Shown here: positions 12,821 through 23,760 of the stretch, in pieces
Numbering within the stretch: position 1 is the stretch's first letter
Layout: the number at the start of each line of letters is the position of its first letter
Source: Taudactylus pleione
Lineage: Eukaryota; Chordata; Amphibia; Anura; Myobatrachidae
NCBI GenBank assembly: GCA_031769625.1
Contig: JAUIMM010000719.1
Location: forward strand, 186,001 to 250,000
Direction: 5' to 3'
DNA: 64,000 bases
Notes under the pieces: generated by a model
Told to the model about the DNA's origin: nothing
What the model saw: the letters and a program-made list of their open reading frames with translations, nothing else
Database searches by the model: none
Position numbers and translations under genes: made by a program

Positions 12821-13276
12821 GCCTGATTCACAATCGTGTAATCGCATGCAATGAAGCTGAGCAAATATGCTAATATCAGCCAGCATAGAGACGCCCACTG
12901 CCGCTAACTCACATCTGTAATACCTCGCAGTCCTGCGTACACATCGTTAACATCGAAGCACATCGGCCCATCATGCACAATTACAGCAGGTCTGACCCAT
13001 CGCAGAAATTGCAAGTCTCGTCGCACGCAGTAACCTCTCATGCTGTGTATGTAATCGCAGTGACTAATTTATGCACGCCCATGCAATGGCGTTCATACAG
13101 ACAGGCACACCTGCATTTCTCTGACCACCCCCAAACACTCACGGCCTGTCACTCACTCTGCGATGTATTCCTATCTGCATGCATAATCGTAGTGTGGCTT
13201 ATACGCATGTGCAATGGCTAACAATCGCTCGATCTGCGTACGCAATTGCAATTGCGATCCGTGCTGTATCAGGGCC
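12821..13276. mobile_element. Dispersed non-autonomous element, family B
   Basis: Starts GCCTGATTCACAATCG and ends CTGTATCAGGGCC. The core has TTATGCACGCCCATGCAATG and a CTGTCACTCACTCTGCGATG stretch shared with the other copies. Confidence 0.7.
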
Positions 13277-13563
13277 GGCATGCGGTTAGTATAATTATTT
13301 AGAGAAGACACAACTGACAGAGCCCTGCTCACATGAGCTTACAATCTATAGGGATATGGGTGGACCCAATAGGAGGTGACCAGTATATATGGAATTACTG
13401 CACAGTAGTCTATAGAGCGTTTGCTATATTGTGAACATCCTATTACAATTTTGGGGCGTTGTCTGATTCTGATCATATAGATCTGTGCTGATAGCCTGGA
13501 TCTCCCTGATTTGGACATACACTACATGTCCATGTTTATGACTGTGCTATAGGTGAGTTTATA

Positions 13564-13870
13564 ATGGCTGCAGGGTGTGTGGTACACATGGGCCCTTGGG
13601 ACCCCGAGGGCCCCATACAACACACCCTACACCCAAAGTCAACTTACCTTGCTTTGAGAAACAAGGACCCTCCTCCTCCGCAGAGCCATCCTCCCAGTGA
13701 CATCTTCGGGAAAATGGTGCCGCGTAGTGAAACACTCTGGTACTGTACCACAGCCTACTCTCTCTTGTGTGCATGCACCATCCTCCCGAATATCACTGGG
13801 AAAATGGCTCCACAGAGGAGGAAGGACCCATTTACTGGTGCAATTTCTGGGGGGGGGGGGTTGCAGAGAT
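13564..13870. mobile_element. Foldback element
   Basis: Arms at about 13,671-13,719 and 13,775-13,823 are imperfect reverse complements (CTCCGCAGAGCCATCCTCCC against GGGAAAATGGCTCCACAGAG). A second inverted pair, GGGTGTGTGGTACACATGGG against CCCCATACAACACACCC, lies just upstream at 13,574-13,627. Confidence 0.6.
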
Positions 13871-14078
13871 GAGGGGGTCCACTGATCACAGGCAGGTGTT
13901 AATACACCCCTGAAACATGTGTTGGGTCTGTTTGAGATTTCAGTCCTCAGATAGACCAGGCCCTCTCTCCCCACCTGACCCGATAGCAGCCACATTACAG
14001 TAATGTAATCTCATTTATTGCACAATAAGACATAACGCTTTCTGGGAGTGGATTTATTCACAGTTAATCTCACAAAAT

Positions 14079-14569
14079 GGGCCTGATTCAGCTCGGATCA
14101 CTATTGCGATTGTGGCTGCGATTGAGCACGAAGGTCTGCTGCAAATATATACTAATGAATGCAATCGCACAGCCATCGCACAGCCAGCATAGAGAATACC
14201 TCTCAGTCCTGCGTACACATTGGTAACATCGAGTAACATCGGCCCCTCACACACAATTACATCAGGTCTGACCTGTCTCAGAAATTGCTAACCTCGTCGC
14301 ACACAGTAAGTACTCAGGCTGCGTATGCCATCACAGTGGCAAATTAATGCACGCCCACGCAATGTCGTTCACACAGACAGGCACACCTGTATTTTTCTGA
14401 CCACTCCCCTGTCACCACCCCCAAACACTGACAGACTGTCTGAGTGATCGCTATACGACCGCAGTTCAGATGCTGCACACACGCACTCTGGTGCATACAT
14501 ATGCTCAGGACACAACATCGCCCGATCTGCGTACACTGTTGCAGTTGCGATCCATAATGAATCAGGCCC
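14079..14569. mobile_element. Dispersed non-autonomous element, family B
   Basis: Starts GGGCCTGATTCAGCTCGG and ends TAATGAATCAGGCCC. It carries TTAATGCACGCCCACGCAATG and the CCACTCCCCTGTCACCACCC block of the family. Confidence 0.7.
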
Positions 14570-14622
14570 GATGACCTTGCATATATGAAAGTAAAACATT
14601 TTCTCCCTGCCATTATATTTGT

Positions 14623-15100
14623 GAGCGCTCGCTCTGAATCAGGGTTGTTTTGTTTTACCCCCCACCTCCAGGCCGCTTGCTAAGCTGTGGGTGACCACCC
14701 ACAGCTTTAGCGGGCAGCCTGGCGATGGTTGAGATTATCGCGACCATCGGGCTTGCGACGAGACCCTTGGGGTAGGGTCTCATCCACCACAAGCCCCAGT
14801 GAACTTGCTCTATTAGAGCAGGAAGTTCACTACTGACATCACTGGTGATGTCAGTAGGGCCGCCCACAAACAGCAGGCGTTCCTTCAGGAATGCCTCTGT
14901 TTGTCCAGCCACCCCCCCTGCATGCCTACAAAACAGGGTGAGCTGTCAATCACAATCGACAGCCACCCCGTCTTGTAGTGAGTCCTGCAATGAGTGAAAA
15001 TTCACTCGCTACGGGCTCGTGCACGCCACGAGTGCGCACTGCCAGGCCATCGACCTGCTTGCGAGCGCTATGCGCTCGTAAGCGGGTCTGAATCAGGCCC
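14623..15100. mobile_element. Multi-hairpin non-autonomous DNA element, copy 3
   Basis: Left terminus is truncated or rearranged; the right terminus is GGGTCTGAATCAGGCCC. Internal hairpins match the family, including GCTGTGGGTGACCACCCACAGC-type, TGACATCACTGGTGATGTCA and the CTGTCAATCACAATCGACAG segment. It ends only about 85 bp before the transmembrane exon of the Ig gene. Confidence 0.72.
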
Positions 15101-15184
15101 ACAGTACTTTCCTGCATGTCTACCTTGTAATAATAAGTAGAGTTATTTCTGCTATAATCATTATTCTGTAACCTTTGCCTCCAG

Positions 15185-15378
15185 GTGTCCCCAGCAATGA
15201 TCCAGGAAAGAACATGTCGCCTCTCCATGGCTTTGTGCAGTGGAAGGTCCTGGTACACCTCTCTACATGGGATATTCTCCTGATCAGTTGCTGGTCTGTT
15301 GCTCTGTTACTCATGGGGATCATATTGTCTCAAAAGTTTTTTAAAAATCACAGAAAAAGGAGACATTCCGTCATTTAA
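15185..15378 (+). CDS. Transmembrane and cytoplasmic terminal exon of the Ig receptor
   Basis: After the acceptor TGCCTCCAG the phase-1 frame continues the Ig exon for 64 codons to a TAA stop. It encodes a stalk of about 30 residues, a hydrophobic segment (ILLISCWSVALLLMGIIL) preceded by an aspartate, and a short basic tail (KNHRKRRHSVI). There is no tyrosine in the tail, so no ITIM or ITAM. Any signalling would need a partner or would be absent. The phase match across a 10.4-kb intron supports a real gene. Alternative cytoplasmic exons could exist, since the stop is close to the membrane. I cannot name the family. Confidence 0.72.
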
Positions 15379-15862
15379 TTCTATGCTGTCCAAGTGTTAC
15401 AAGGAAAAGACTACACTCAATGACTTGTTCACAGGCGGAAAATTATATTATACAGCACTGTATATAAGAATGTTGTAAATAACAATGCAGGTCACAAACA
15501 CTCAGCATTTGGCTGGCAGGATACCTGGGGGCATAGCATACTCAGGGCATGTGGACCATATGCTCTGGGCAATAGAAGTATCTTCTATAACAATTTCATG
15601 CCATTTCTATTTGGTATTTGTGAAGTGTTTTATGACATTTTATATGGTAAATGCAACATTCACATTTATTGGTAGCTCTGTCCTGTGTATATGACACTTC
15701 ATTACATTATTATATTGTGCGCAAATAGTGTAATGCAACTGTCACATTTAGTACAAACAGCTGCATCTCTACACTATCACAGTACAGTTTGTACAGTAAG
15801 TACAGTATGCACACTTGTTGTTCCTGAGGTAATCCTGGAGCATATGCTAGTGATGTACATCA
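15379..15862. other. Probable 3' untranslated region and flank of the Ig gene
   Basis: Follows the TAA stop. AT-rich, with no canonical AATAAA clearly placed near the stop, so the transcript end is not determined. Confidence 0.35.
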
Positions 15863-16235
15863 TGAGATGAGCCTGACTGATGAGCCCTCAACATGAACCC
15901 AACTGATGAGTCCCCAATTGATAATTTCCTCACTCCCCGATTGATGAGTCTCCTACTGATGAGCCCAACTGATAAGCCCCCGACTGATAAGTCCAACTGA
16001 TGAGCCCAACTAATGATCCTGATTAATGAGTCCGACTGATGAGCTCAACCAATGATCCCGACTCAAGTAATGAGACCCCAACTGATGAGACCCTGACCAA
16101 TGAGCCTACCGATGAGTCCAGCTGATGAGTGCCTGACTGATGAACCTGACTGTTGAGCCCGACTGTTGAGCCCGACTGATGAGACTGACTGATGAACCCG
16201 ACCGATGAGTCCAGCTGATAAGTGCCTGACTGATC
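15863..16235. repeat. Degenerate CTGATGAG-type short tandem repeat
   Basis: Roughly 20 imperfect repeats built around ACTGATGAGCCC / ACTGATGAGTCC, with unit lengths from about 9 to 24 bp. The repeats overlap a 78-codon minus frame, which is an artefact. Confidence 0.75.
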
Positions 16236-16475
16236 ACTCCTCATGAGTTTCAATTTCATATTAGAGTCTTACTATCTCACTGGAATCATGGGACTGAATA
16301 GAAGCCATCTCTAAAAATAATTTTTGTAACACTTATCCTTAGAAATTTGTATTCTCATGAATTTGTCTATAGATCTCCTTTAGCTCTTACAACATTCAAC
16401 ATTCCTCCCTACACTCAGAGGAGGGAATATCATTTATGAGACATGCTTGAAAGTTGCCTGTTCAAAATCATTGTA

Positions 16476-17649
16476 TAATGTTATCAAGTTACACCCCATT
16501 GCTTATAAATCATTATATAAAGTTACACCCCATTGCATATAAATCATTATATAAAGTTACACCCCATTGCTTATAAATCATTATATAAAGTTACACCCCA
16601 TTGCTTATAAATCATTATATAAAGTTACACCCCATTGCTTATAAATCATTATATAAAGTTACACCCCATTGCATATAAATCATTATATAAAGTTACACCC
16701 CATTGCTTATAAATCATTATATAAAGTTACACCCCATTGCTTATAAATCATTATATAAAGTTACACCCCATTGCTTATAAATCATTGTATAAAGTTACAC
16801 CCCATTGCTTATAAATCATTATATAAAGTTACACCCCATTGCTTATAAATCATTATATAAAGTTACACCCCATTGCTTATAAATCATTATATAAAGTTAC
16901 ACCCCATTGCTTATAAATCATTATATAAAGTTACACCCCATTGCTTATAAATCATTATATAAAGTTACACCCCATTGCTTATAAATCATTGTATAAAGTT
17001 ACAACCCATTGCTTATAAATCATTGTATAAAGTTATCAAGTTACACCCCCTTGCTTATAAATCATTGTATAAAGTTACACCCCATTGCTTATAAATCATT
17101 GTATAAAGTTACACCCCCTTGCTTATAAATCATTGTATAAAGTTATCAAGTTACACCCCATTGCTTATAAATCATTATATAAAGTTACACCCCATTGCTT
17201 ATAAATCATTATATAAAGTTACACCCCATTGCTTATAAATCATTATATAAAGTTACACCCCATTGCTTATAAATCATTATATAAAGTTACACCCCATTGC
17301 TTATAAATCATTATATAAAGTTACACCCCATTGCTTATAAATCATTATATAAAGTTACACCCCATTGCTTATAAAACATTGTATAAAGTTACACCCCATT
17401 GCTTATAAATCATTATATAAAGTTACACCCCATTGCTTATAAATCATTGTATATAGTTACACCCCATTGCTTATAAATCATTGTATAAAGTTACAACCCC
17501 TTGCTTATAAAACATTGTATAAAGTTACACCCCATTGCTTATAAATCATTATATAAAGTTACACCCCATTGCTTATAAATCATTGTATAAAGTTACACCC
17601 CCATGCTTATAAATCATTGTATAAAGTTACACCCCATTGCTTATATATT
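16476..17649. repeat. 34-bp AT-rich minisatellite, about 34 copies
   Basis: Unit TTATAAATCATTATATAAAG + TTACACCCCATTGC. Most copies are nearly identical. Variants have TTGTATAAAG, AACATTG or an added TATCAAG insertion (near 17,030 and 17,145). No coding potential. Confidence 0.97.
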
Positions 17650-18144
17650 ATGAAATAATAGCACAAAGAATAACAGAAACAAAAGTTTATTCAACTGATC
17701 TTACTGATCTTTGAGTAATAAGGTTAGCATACTGTACACCTGGATAATTACTTGGTTGTGTGCAGGAATGCCAATTCCAATCTGCCCGTGATTTGCTATG
17801 CACTTTGCTTCAAGGTCATTTTCACACTAGGGTACAATGTCTCTATGTCCATTATTAGAGAGATGATAAAAAATCTCCCCATCCTGCAACTTGTTATAAA
17901 CTCCAACCTCACAGGAATAAATATAATCTAATACTAAGCGCAGACAGTAGGTGGCAGCAGTACTCTAATCTAAAAATCCAATTATAGAGAGAGCAAGAGA
18001 GAGTTTTAAGAATACAATACTATAAACATTCATACATACTGTGACAATACTGTACATCAATTCATGCATGCACTGAAAAGAACAGACTACATATATGTAT
18101 AGATATATGTAATTGCATTACAAATATATGTGCTCTCATTTGGT

Positions 18145-18148
<4 letters not shown>
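17650..18148. other. Unassigned sequence
   Basis: No gene, tandem repeat or element border recognised. Confidence 0.35.

Positions 18149-18198
<50 letters not shown>
18149..18198. repeat. (TA)n microsatellite
   Basis: About 50 bp of alternating TA, serving as the insertion site of the adjacent hAT-type MITE. Confidence 0.97.
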
Positions 18199-18201
<3 letters not shown>

Positions 18202-18349
18202 GGGTGAGCGGATTCGGTCCTACTCAGTTCCATTCGGATTTAAAAACCGAATCTTATTGGCTATCCAAAACTCGTGACAGCTGATACCCAATAAGATTCG
18301 GTTTTTAAATCTGAACGGAACCGAGTAGAACCGAATCCGCTCACCACTA
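18199..18349. mobile_element. hAT-type MITE, near-perfect 151-bp foldback
   Basis: Begins TAGGGGTGAGCGGATTCGG and ends CCGAATCCGCTCACCACTA. The two halves pair over about 62 bp with roughly five mismatches around a short loop. It is flanked by ATATATAT on both sides (18191-18198 and 18350-18357), consistent with an 8-bp hAT target duplication. That duplication is hard to prove inside a TA repeat. The termini match those of the 2.9-kb hAT element at 35098. Confidence 0.8.
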
Positions 18350-18477
18350 ATATATATATATCTTGGGATTGGTTCTGCTATCAGGAGTCGCTCTAATACC
18401 AGCTTCTACTAGGTGCCAGGGCAGCTTAAGCATATGTTACACCTTCATTCTGGTGGATAGATGCATCCAGGGAATGG

Positions 18478-19800
18478 GTATATAATACCGGCAGTCAGGA
18501 TGCGTCCTGTTAAAATACCGACGGTGACATCCCGATGGTTGGTATCCCAACAGGGGTTGGGTAAGTATGCTACCCCTCCCCCCTTCTCCCCTTAACACTA
18601 AGGCCCTCATTCAGAGCCGTACGCTCTGAGCAGAGCGCACGCTCTGAATGAGGGCCGCCCTCCATGAAAATGGAGCGTCCTCCTGGACGCTCGTATAGCT
18701 GTGGGTCACCACCCACAGCCTATACGAGCATGCAGTTTGATGGCCGCGATGGTCTTGACCATCGCGACCATCGAAACTGCGAGCCAGAGCCTGCGGTTGA
18801 GGTTTTCAACCGCAAGCCCCGGAGTGATTTTGGCTCTATCAGAGCCAAAATCACTCCCACTGACATCACTAGTGATGTCAGTGGGCCGGCTTCTGACGGG
18901 AGGCATTTCCGTGGGAACGCCCCCGTCAGGGAGGCACGCCCCCGGCACGCCCACCAAAGGGGGCGTGCTGTCAATCAACATCGACAGCACGCCCCCATTG
19001 ATCAGACACAACGAGCGAAGGACTTTCCTTCGCTCGTCGCGTCTGGCGCATGCGCACGACGGAGCTCCCTCCGTCGTGCGCATGCACAGTGCAGAACATC
19101 GACCCACTTCCGAGCGGACAGCTGCTCGCGAGTGGGTCTGAATCAGGGCCTAAGTCTCCCCCCACCCCGCACCCTAACCCTTCCCGTTAGTGCCTAAACC
19201 CAGCGTCGTAGCTAGACGGCAGTGCGCCCTGTGCAGCACTGCCGCCCCTCTCACTCCCTCTCCGCCCCCTCCTCCCTCCCTCCCCCCCCCCTGAGCTCTT
19301 ACCCTGACTTCCGAGGGGAGGAGGGAGGGCGGGATCTTCCGCCGTTTTTCACTGTCCGGTGCGCACCACTGCCGGAGGTCTCTATCTGTAGACCTCCGAC
19401 ACAGAGAAGTGTGTGTGGCCGGTGCCGCTGGAGGATTTCGCCCGGTGCACATGACCCCTCAGCCCCCCCTAGTTGCGGCCCTGCTAAACCTAACCCTCCC
19501 GCCTTAATACCTAACCCAACCCCCCCCAGGGGTGCCTAACCATAACCTCCTCCCCCCAAAACCTAACCCTGCTATGCTGCCTAAGCCTAACAGTCCTCCA
19601 CCCCCACGGCTAACAGCAAAGATGCCCCTCGTTCAGGATGGCGTCTGTCTGTATTCCAGCATTGGGAATAATATAGGTGTCAGTATTTTGATGCCTATCT
19701 TAAGTCCCGTGTCGAGCTTCCACTGTCAGAATTTAGACCGGTGGCATCCAGTCAGCCTGTCTGCTAACGACATCCCGTATCCAGGCGTGCCTCATCATCA
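18478..19800. mobile_element. Composite low-complexity element with CCTAACCC blocks
   Basis: The left part has TACCGGCAGTCAGGATGCGT and GACATCCCGATGGTTGG, similar to the flanks of the blocks at 22,344, 24,255 and 42,580. CCCTAACCC-like strings appear before and after the multi-hairpin element at 18602. The right end near 19,780 has GACATCCCGTATCC. The segment 19,200-19,450 is a GC-rich insertion of unknown type. Confidence 0.45.
18602..19150. mobile_element. Multi-hairpin non-autonomous DNA element, best-preserved copy
   Basis: Termini GGCCCTCATTCAGAG and CTGAATCAGGGCC are flanked by TAA on both sides (18599-18601 and 19151-19153), suggesting a PIF/Harbinger-like 3-bp target duplication. The interior is an almost unbroken chain of about eleven hairpins. 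Examples are the 30-bp perfect palindrome at 18856-18885, a stem formed by GCGATGGTC and GACCATCGC near 18,750, and GGAGTGATTTTGGCTC with its complement at 18,823-18,857. Another is the GGGGGCGTGCTGTC arm pair around 18,959-18,995. None of the open frames inside is conserved between copies. Confidence 0.8.
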
Positions 19801-20241
19801 TTAACAATTCCTGCAGGAGCAAAACATTTCTCTTGTAGTTACTGTATTTCAAGATCTGTATGAAGGGTCTACAAGTGGTTAATGTCTGCAACTCAGTGTG
19901 AACATGAACTTAATGCAGTACAGACTGTATACTTTACATTGTGCACAACTTTCCAAAGTGCGTATCACCTGAATAAGCCTGGGCACAGACTGGATCACCG
20001 AGAATTCCCTCCTCTCATCTCTGTGCTGGGCCACACTAGTGAGTATGTCAGGGGCAGACTGAGGGAAGATGGGGCCCAGGCTCATTTAGATTAATTGGGC
20101 ACACACAGAGTTCTGTTACATGAGTGCTGGATTGAACCCGGCAGCAGTTTCTCTTCGCAGTAAAAATATAAATGTGAATTACATGTGGTAGTACTGGTGC
20201 TACATGACAAGGTGAGTGCCACAACCAATAATGTGCATACA

Positions 20242-20242
<1 letters not shown>
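19801..20242. other. Unassigned sequence
   Basis: No exon or element border recognised. Confidence 0.35.

Positions 20243-20278
<36 letters not shown>
20243..20278. repeat. (TA)n microsatellite
   Basis: About 36 bp of alternating TA. Confidence 0.95.
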
Positions 20279-20283
<5 letters not shown>

Positions 20284-20598
20284 CAATACTGAATTAGAAC
20301 CTCTATACTCTCCTTCCTATACCTTCTAATATCCTGCCTATACCTTCTAAGGATGACGCTAATTTGCATACGCAGTCATACAGTAAATAAAGACTCCCGA
20401 TCTAGAACTTGTGGTTCCAAAGCACAAAGTATTATTCAAGTAAAAAGTACAGTCAGTTACACGCTTATTGATCCAAATACAATTTAGTGCAAAGGAATTA
20501 TATAGAGCCAAGTACAGTATACATACACAGCGCTTCTGGACCAGATGTAGGCATCAGCAAGAAACCCTCATCAATCAGCATTCAGCAAGAAGACTTAA

Positions 20599-20906
20599 GC
20601 TGGCCACACATCTAAAGATTATCTCTCCAACCAGCCAACTAGTTGATTGGTTGGAATGAAAATCTGGTAAGGAATGCAATCAGCAATTTGCTCACAAACG
20701 CTGGAAAATGGACCAAAACTGTTGTTTGAATAAAATGTTTAGATCAAACATTTAACAAAACTTGTCTGATGACCATTTTCATCTGTTTTCTGGCATTTAG
20801 GAGCAAATTACTGATCATCAGTTACTCCCATACCTTACTAGATTTTCATTCCAACCAATCAACAAGTTGGCTGGTTGGATGTAAGTTGGTCTAGTGTGTG
20901 GCCAGC
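20599..20906. mobile_element. Foldback element flanked by TTAA
   Basis: Begins GCTGGCCACACATCTAAAG and ends CTAGTGTGTGGCCAGC, with TTAA on each side (20595-20598 and 20907-20910). Longer inverted segments follow inside (CCAACCAGCCAACTAGTTGA against CAACAAGTTGGCTGGTTGG). TTAA duplication is typical of piggyBac-type elements. The superfamily is inferred, because the termini themselves end in GC next to TTAA. Confidence 0.72.
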
Positions 20907-21308
20907 TTAAGACCCAGTGTTGGAGCACACATATTTATACCCCCCAGCAATAAACAACACAATAGAGAAGTTTGTTGCTGATGCCATTGGTTCCCAAGGG
21001 GGATGCATCAGTTACAGAGCATTGAACAGGCTGATTCAAATAGACACAACCCAGCCTCTAATAACTGGTGGTCTCTGGTTTCCCGCCTCTTGCAACATCC
21101 TAACAGTTGTTCATATAATATACATTTTGTTGCTTGAAGTCTCTGCGGTCCATAAGTTGAGAATGTATGATGCGATCTCCACACCGATGATACCGGAATA
21201 CTGTTGAAAGAGTACGCTTCAGTACAATACCAAACACAGCTTACTTAGCATGTATAAAACCTTAGTTACCAAATAATCTTTATTTCACAGCATTTATACT
21301 AAATCACA

Positions 21309-21510
21309 GGTTCTCAAACTCGGTCCTCAGGACCCCAAACAGTGCATGTTTTCCAGGTCTCCTCACAGAATCATAAGTGAAATAATTAGCTCCACCTGTG
21401 GATCTTTTAAAATGTGTCAGTGAGTAATGAATACACTTGTGCAGCTGCTGGGTGACCTGGAAAACGTGAACTGTGTGGGGTCCTGAGGACTGAGTTTGAG
21501 AACCACTGTA
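21309..21510. mobile_element. Foldback MITE (GGTTCTCAAACTCGGTCCTC type)
   Basis: Left end GGTTCTCAAACTCGGTCCTC and right end GAGGACTGAGTTTGAGAACC are near-perfect complements, followed inward by GGACCCC / GGGGTCC and TTTTCCAGGT / ACCTGGAAAA. A partial copy lies at 28440-28601. Confidence 0.8.
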
Positions 21511-21930
21511 CTAAATGAACAAACTTAAATCTTATACCTTAAAGCTTATTAAACGTTTTATGTGAATATGTAATATGTGTGTATGCGGGGTGTGATGTAA
21601 AGACGCTAGTTAACTTGGCGCATAAAGCTAATAAACAGCATTTTCATACAGGATCTTATGCATTCGCTAATATGCGACTAGTTAACACCTCAATTGTGCG
21701 TATTAATGTGTATATGGGAAATGGTGAAAGATGCAATCGCATGGTGCTAATAGTAATATCGCCATATGTACTTAATTGTGAGTTTATCTAGAATGGCGCT
21801 TGGGTGGCCATTCGCAAAATGGCGTCTTGCGATCTCATTTCCAAAATGGTGTCTTGCGGCCAGTCGCAAGATGGGATCGCTACGATTCAATTTTCAACTG
21901 ATCTTGTCTCAGCCAATTATCCAGCTTCGA

Positions 21931-21974
<44 letters not shown>

Positions 21975-22343
21975 CATAAGTCAGCGTAGGGACTGACCAG
22001 ACTGGGAAGACCGTGATGTGGTTGGTCAGCTTGACAAATTATTGCAATACTTTGGTACTAACGTTCCCTGGAATTATAAGTACAGTTTGGAATATAACGT
22101 TGGGGGCTGAGTTTGAATGATATATATATATATATATAAATTTGTGGCTAGATGTTTTTTTACTAGTTCGGTAACTAAGGATTTTGTATGCACTAAAATG
22201 TAAGATTATTGTAATAAACCTGAAAATGTTCATTCACTGGCTGATTCAACCAACAGTACAGTACATGGATTGAAGATATGGGACAACTAATTAATTGCCA
22301 GAGGCAACTAAATCAGCCGGTCTTATAATAAGGAGCCATATTA
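21511..22343. other. Unassigned sequence with two short (TA)n tracts
   Basis: Contains (TA)n at about 21,933-21,973 and 22,119-22,138. A stretch near 21,790-21,880 repeats the phrase AAATGG(C/T)GTCTTGCG. No gene recognised. Confidence 0.4.
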
Positions 22344-23760
22344 TGGGATTGGGTACGGGATGCTTGCACTCAGGATACTGGCGGTCAGAATCCTGACACC
22401 GGCAACCTTAACCCCCTTTCCCTACCCTGACCCTCTCTTCCTACCCTAACCCACTCTCCGTACCCTGACCCTGTCTCCCTGGTGCCTGACCCTAACCCCC
22501 TCTCCCTTCCCTAACCCTCTCTCCCTACCATAACCCTCTCTCCCTGCCCTAACCCCCTAACTCTTCCCTAACCCCCTCTCCCTACCCTGAACCTCTCTCC
22601 CTACCCTAATCCCTCTCCCTACCCTAACCCCCTCTCCCTACCATGACCCTTTCTCCGTACCCTAACCCCCTCTCCGTACCCTAACCCCCTCTCCCTACCC
22701 TGACCCTCTCTCCCTGGTGCCTGACACTAACCCCCTCTCCCTTCCCTAACCCTATCTCCCTACCCTAACCCTCTCTCCCTACCCTAAACCCCTCTCCCTA
22801 CCCTAACCCCCTCCCCCTACCCTCACGCTCTCTCCCTTCCCTAACCCCCTCTCCCTACCCTAACCCCCTCCCCCTACCCTAACCCTCTCTCCCTTCCCTA
22901 ACCCCCTCTCCCTACCCTAACCCCTCTCCGTACCCTGACCCTCTCTCCCTGGTGCCTGACCCTAACCCCCTCTCCCTTCCCTAACCCTCTCTAGCTACAC
23001 TAAACCCCTCTCCCTTCGCTAACCCCCTCTCCCAACCCTAACCCCTCTCCTTACACTAACCCCCTCTCCCTACCCTAACCCCCTATCCCTTCCCTAACCC
23101 CCTCTCCCTACCCTAACCCCCATCCCCCTACCCTAACCCTCTCTCCCTTTCCTAACCCCCTCTCCCTACCCTAACCCTCTCTCCCTACCCTAACCACCTC
23201 TCCCTTCCCTAACCCCCTCTCCCTAACCTAACCCCTCTCCCTACCCTAACCTCCTCTCCCTACCCTAACCCCCTCTCCCTACCCTAGCCCCCATCCCCCT
23301 ACCCTAACCCTCTCTACCTTCTCTAACCCCCTCTCCCTTCCCTAACACCCTCTCCCTACCCTAACCCCCTCTCTACCTTCTCTAACCCCCTCTCCCTTCC
23401 CTAACACCCTCTCCCTACCCTAACCCCCTCTCCCTACCCTAACCATCTCTACCTTCTCTAACCCTCTCTCCCATCCCTAACACCCTCCCCCTACCCTAAC
23501 CCTCTCTCCCTACCCTAACCTCCTCTCCCTACCCTAACCCCCTCTCCCTACCCTGACCCTCTCTTCCTACCATAACCCCCTCTCCCTAACCTGACCCTCT
23601 CTCCCTACCCTAACCCCCTCTCCCTACCCTAACCCCCTCTCCCTACCCTAACCCCCTCCGTCTACCCTGACCCTCTCTCCCTGGTACCTAACCCTCTTTT
23701 CCCTGGTGCCTGACCCTAACCTCCCCCCTGTAGTGTTTAAACCTAACCTCCCCTTCCCTA
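22344..23760. repeat. CCCTAACCCCCTCTCCCTA low-complexity tandem block
   Basis: Over 1.3 kb of degenerate units of about 18 bp such as CCCTAACCCCCTCTCCCTA, often interrupted by CCTGACCCTCTCTCC and TGGTGCCTGACCC. The left edge has GGATACTGGCGGTCAGAATC, a phrase shared with other blocks, so this is the internal repeat of a dispersed element rather than a telomere. Confidence 0.85.

Noticed and set aside
15863..16235. Tandem hammerhead ribozymes
   Set aside because: CTGATGAG words lack the GAAA box and complementary stems.
16476..17649. CRISPR-like array
   Set aside because: The 34-bp units are contiguous without unique spacers, and the context is eukaryotic.
22395..23750. Interstitial telomere
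   Set aside because: Units are CCCTAACCCCCTCTCC-like with variable length rather than exact TTAGGG/CCCTAA hexamers, and the block has flanks shared with other dispersed blocks.
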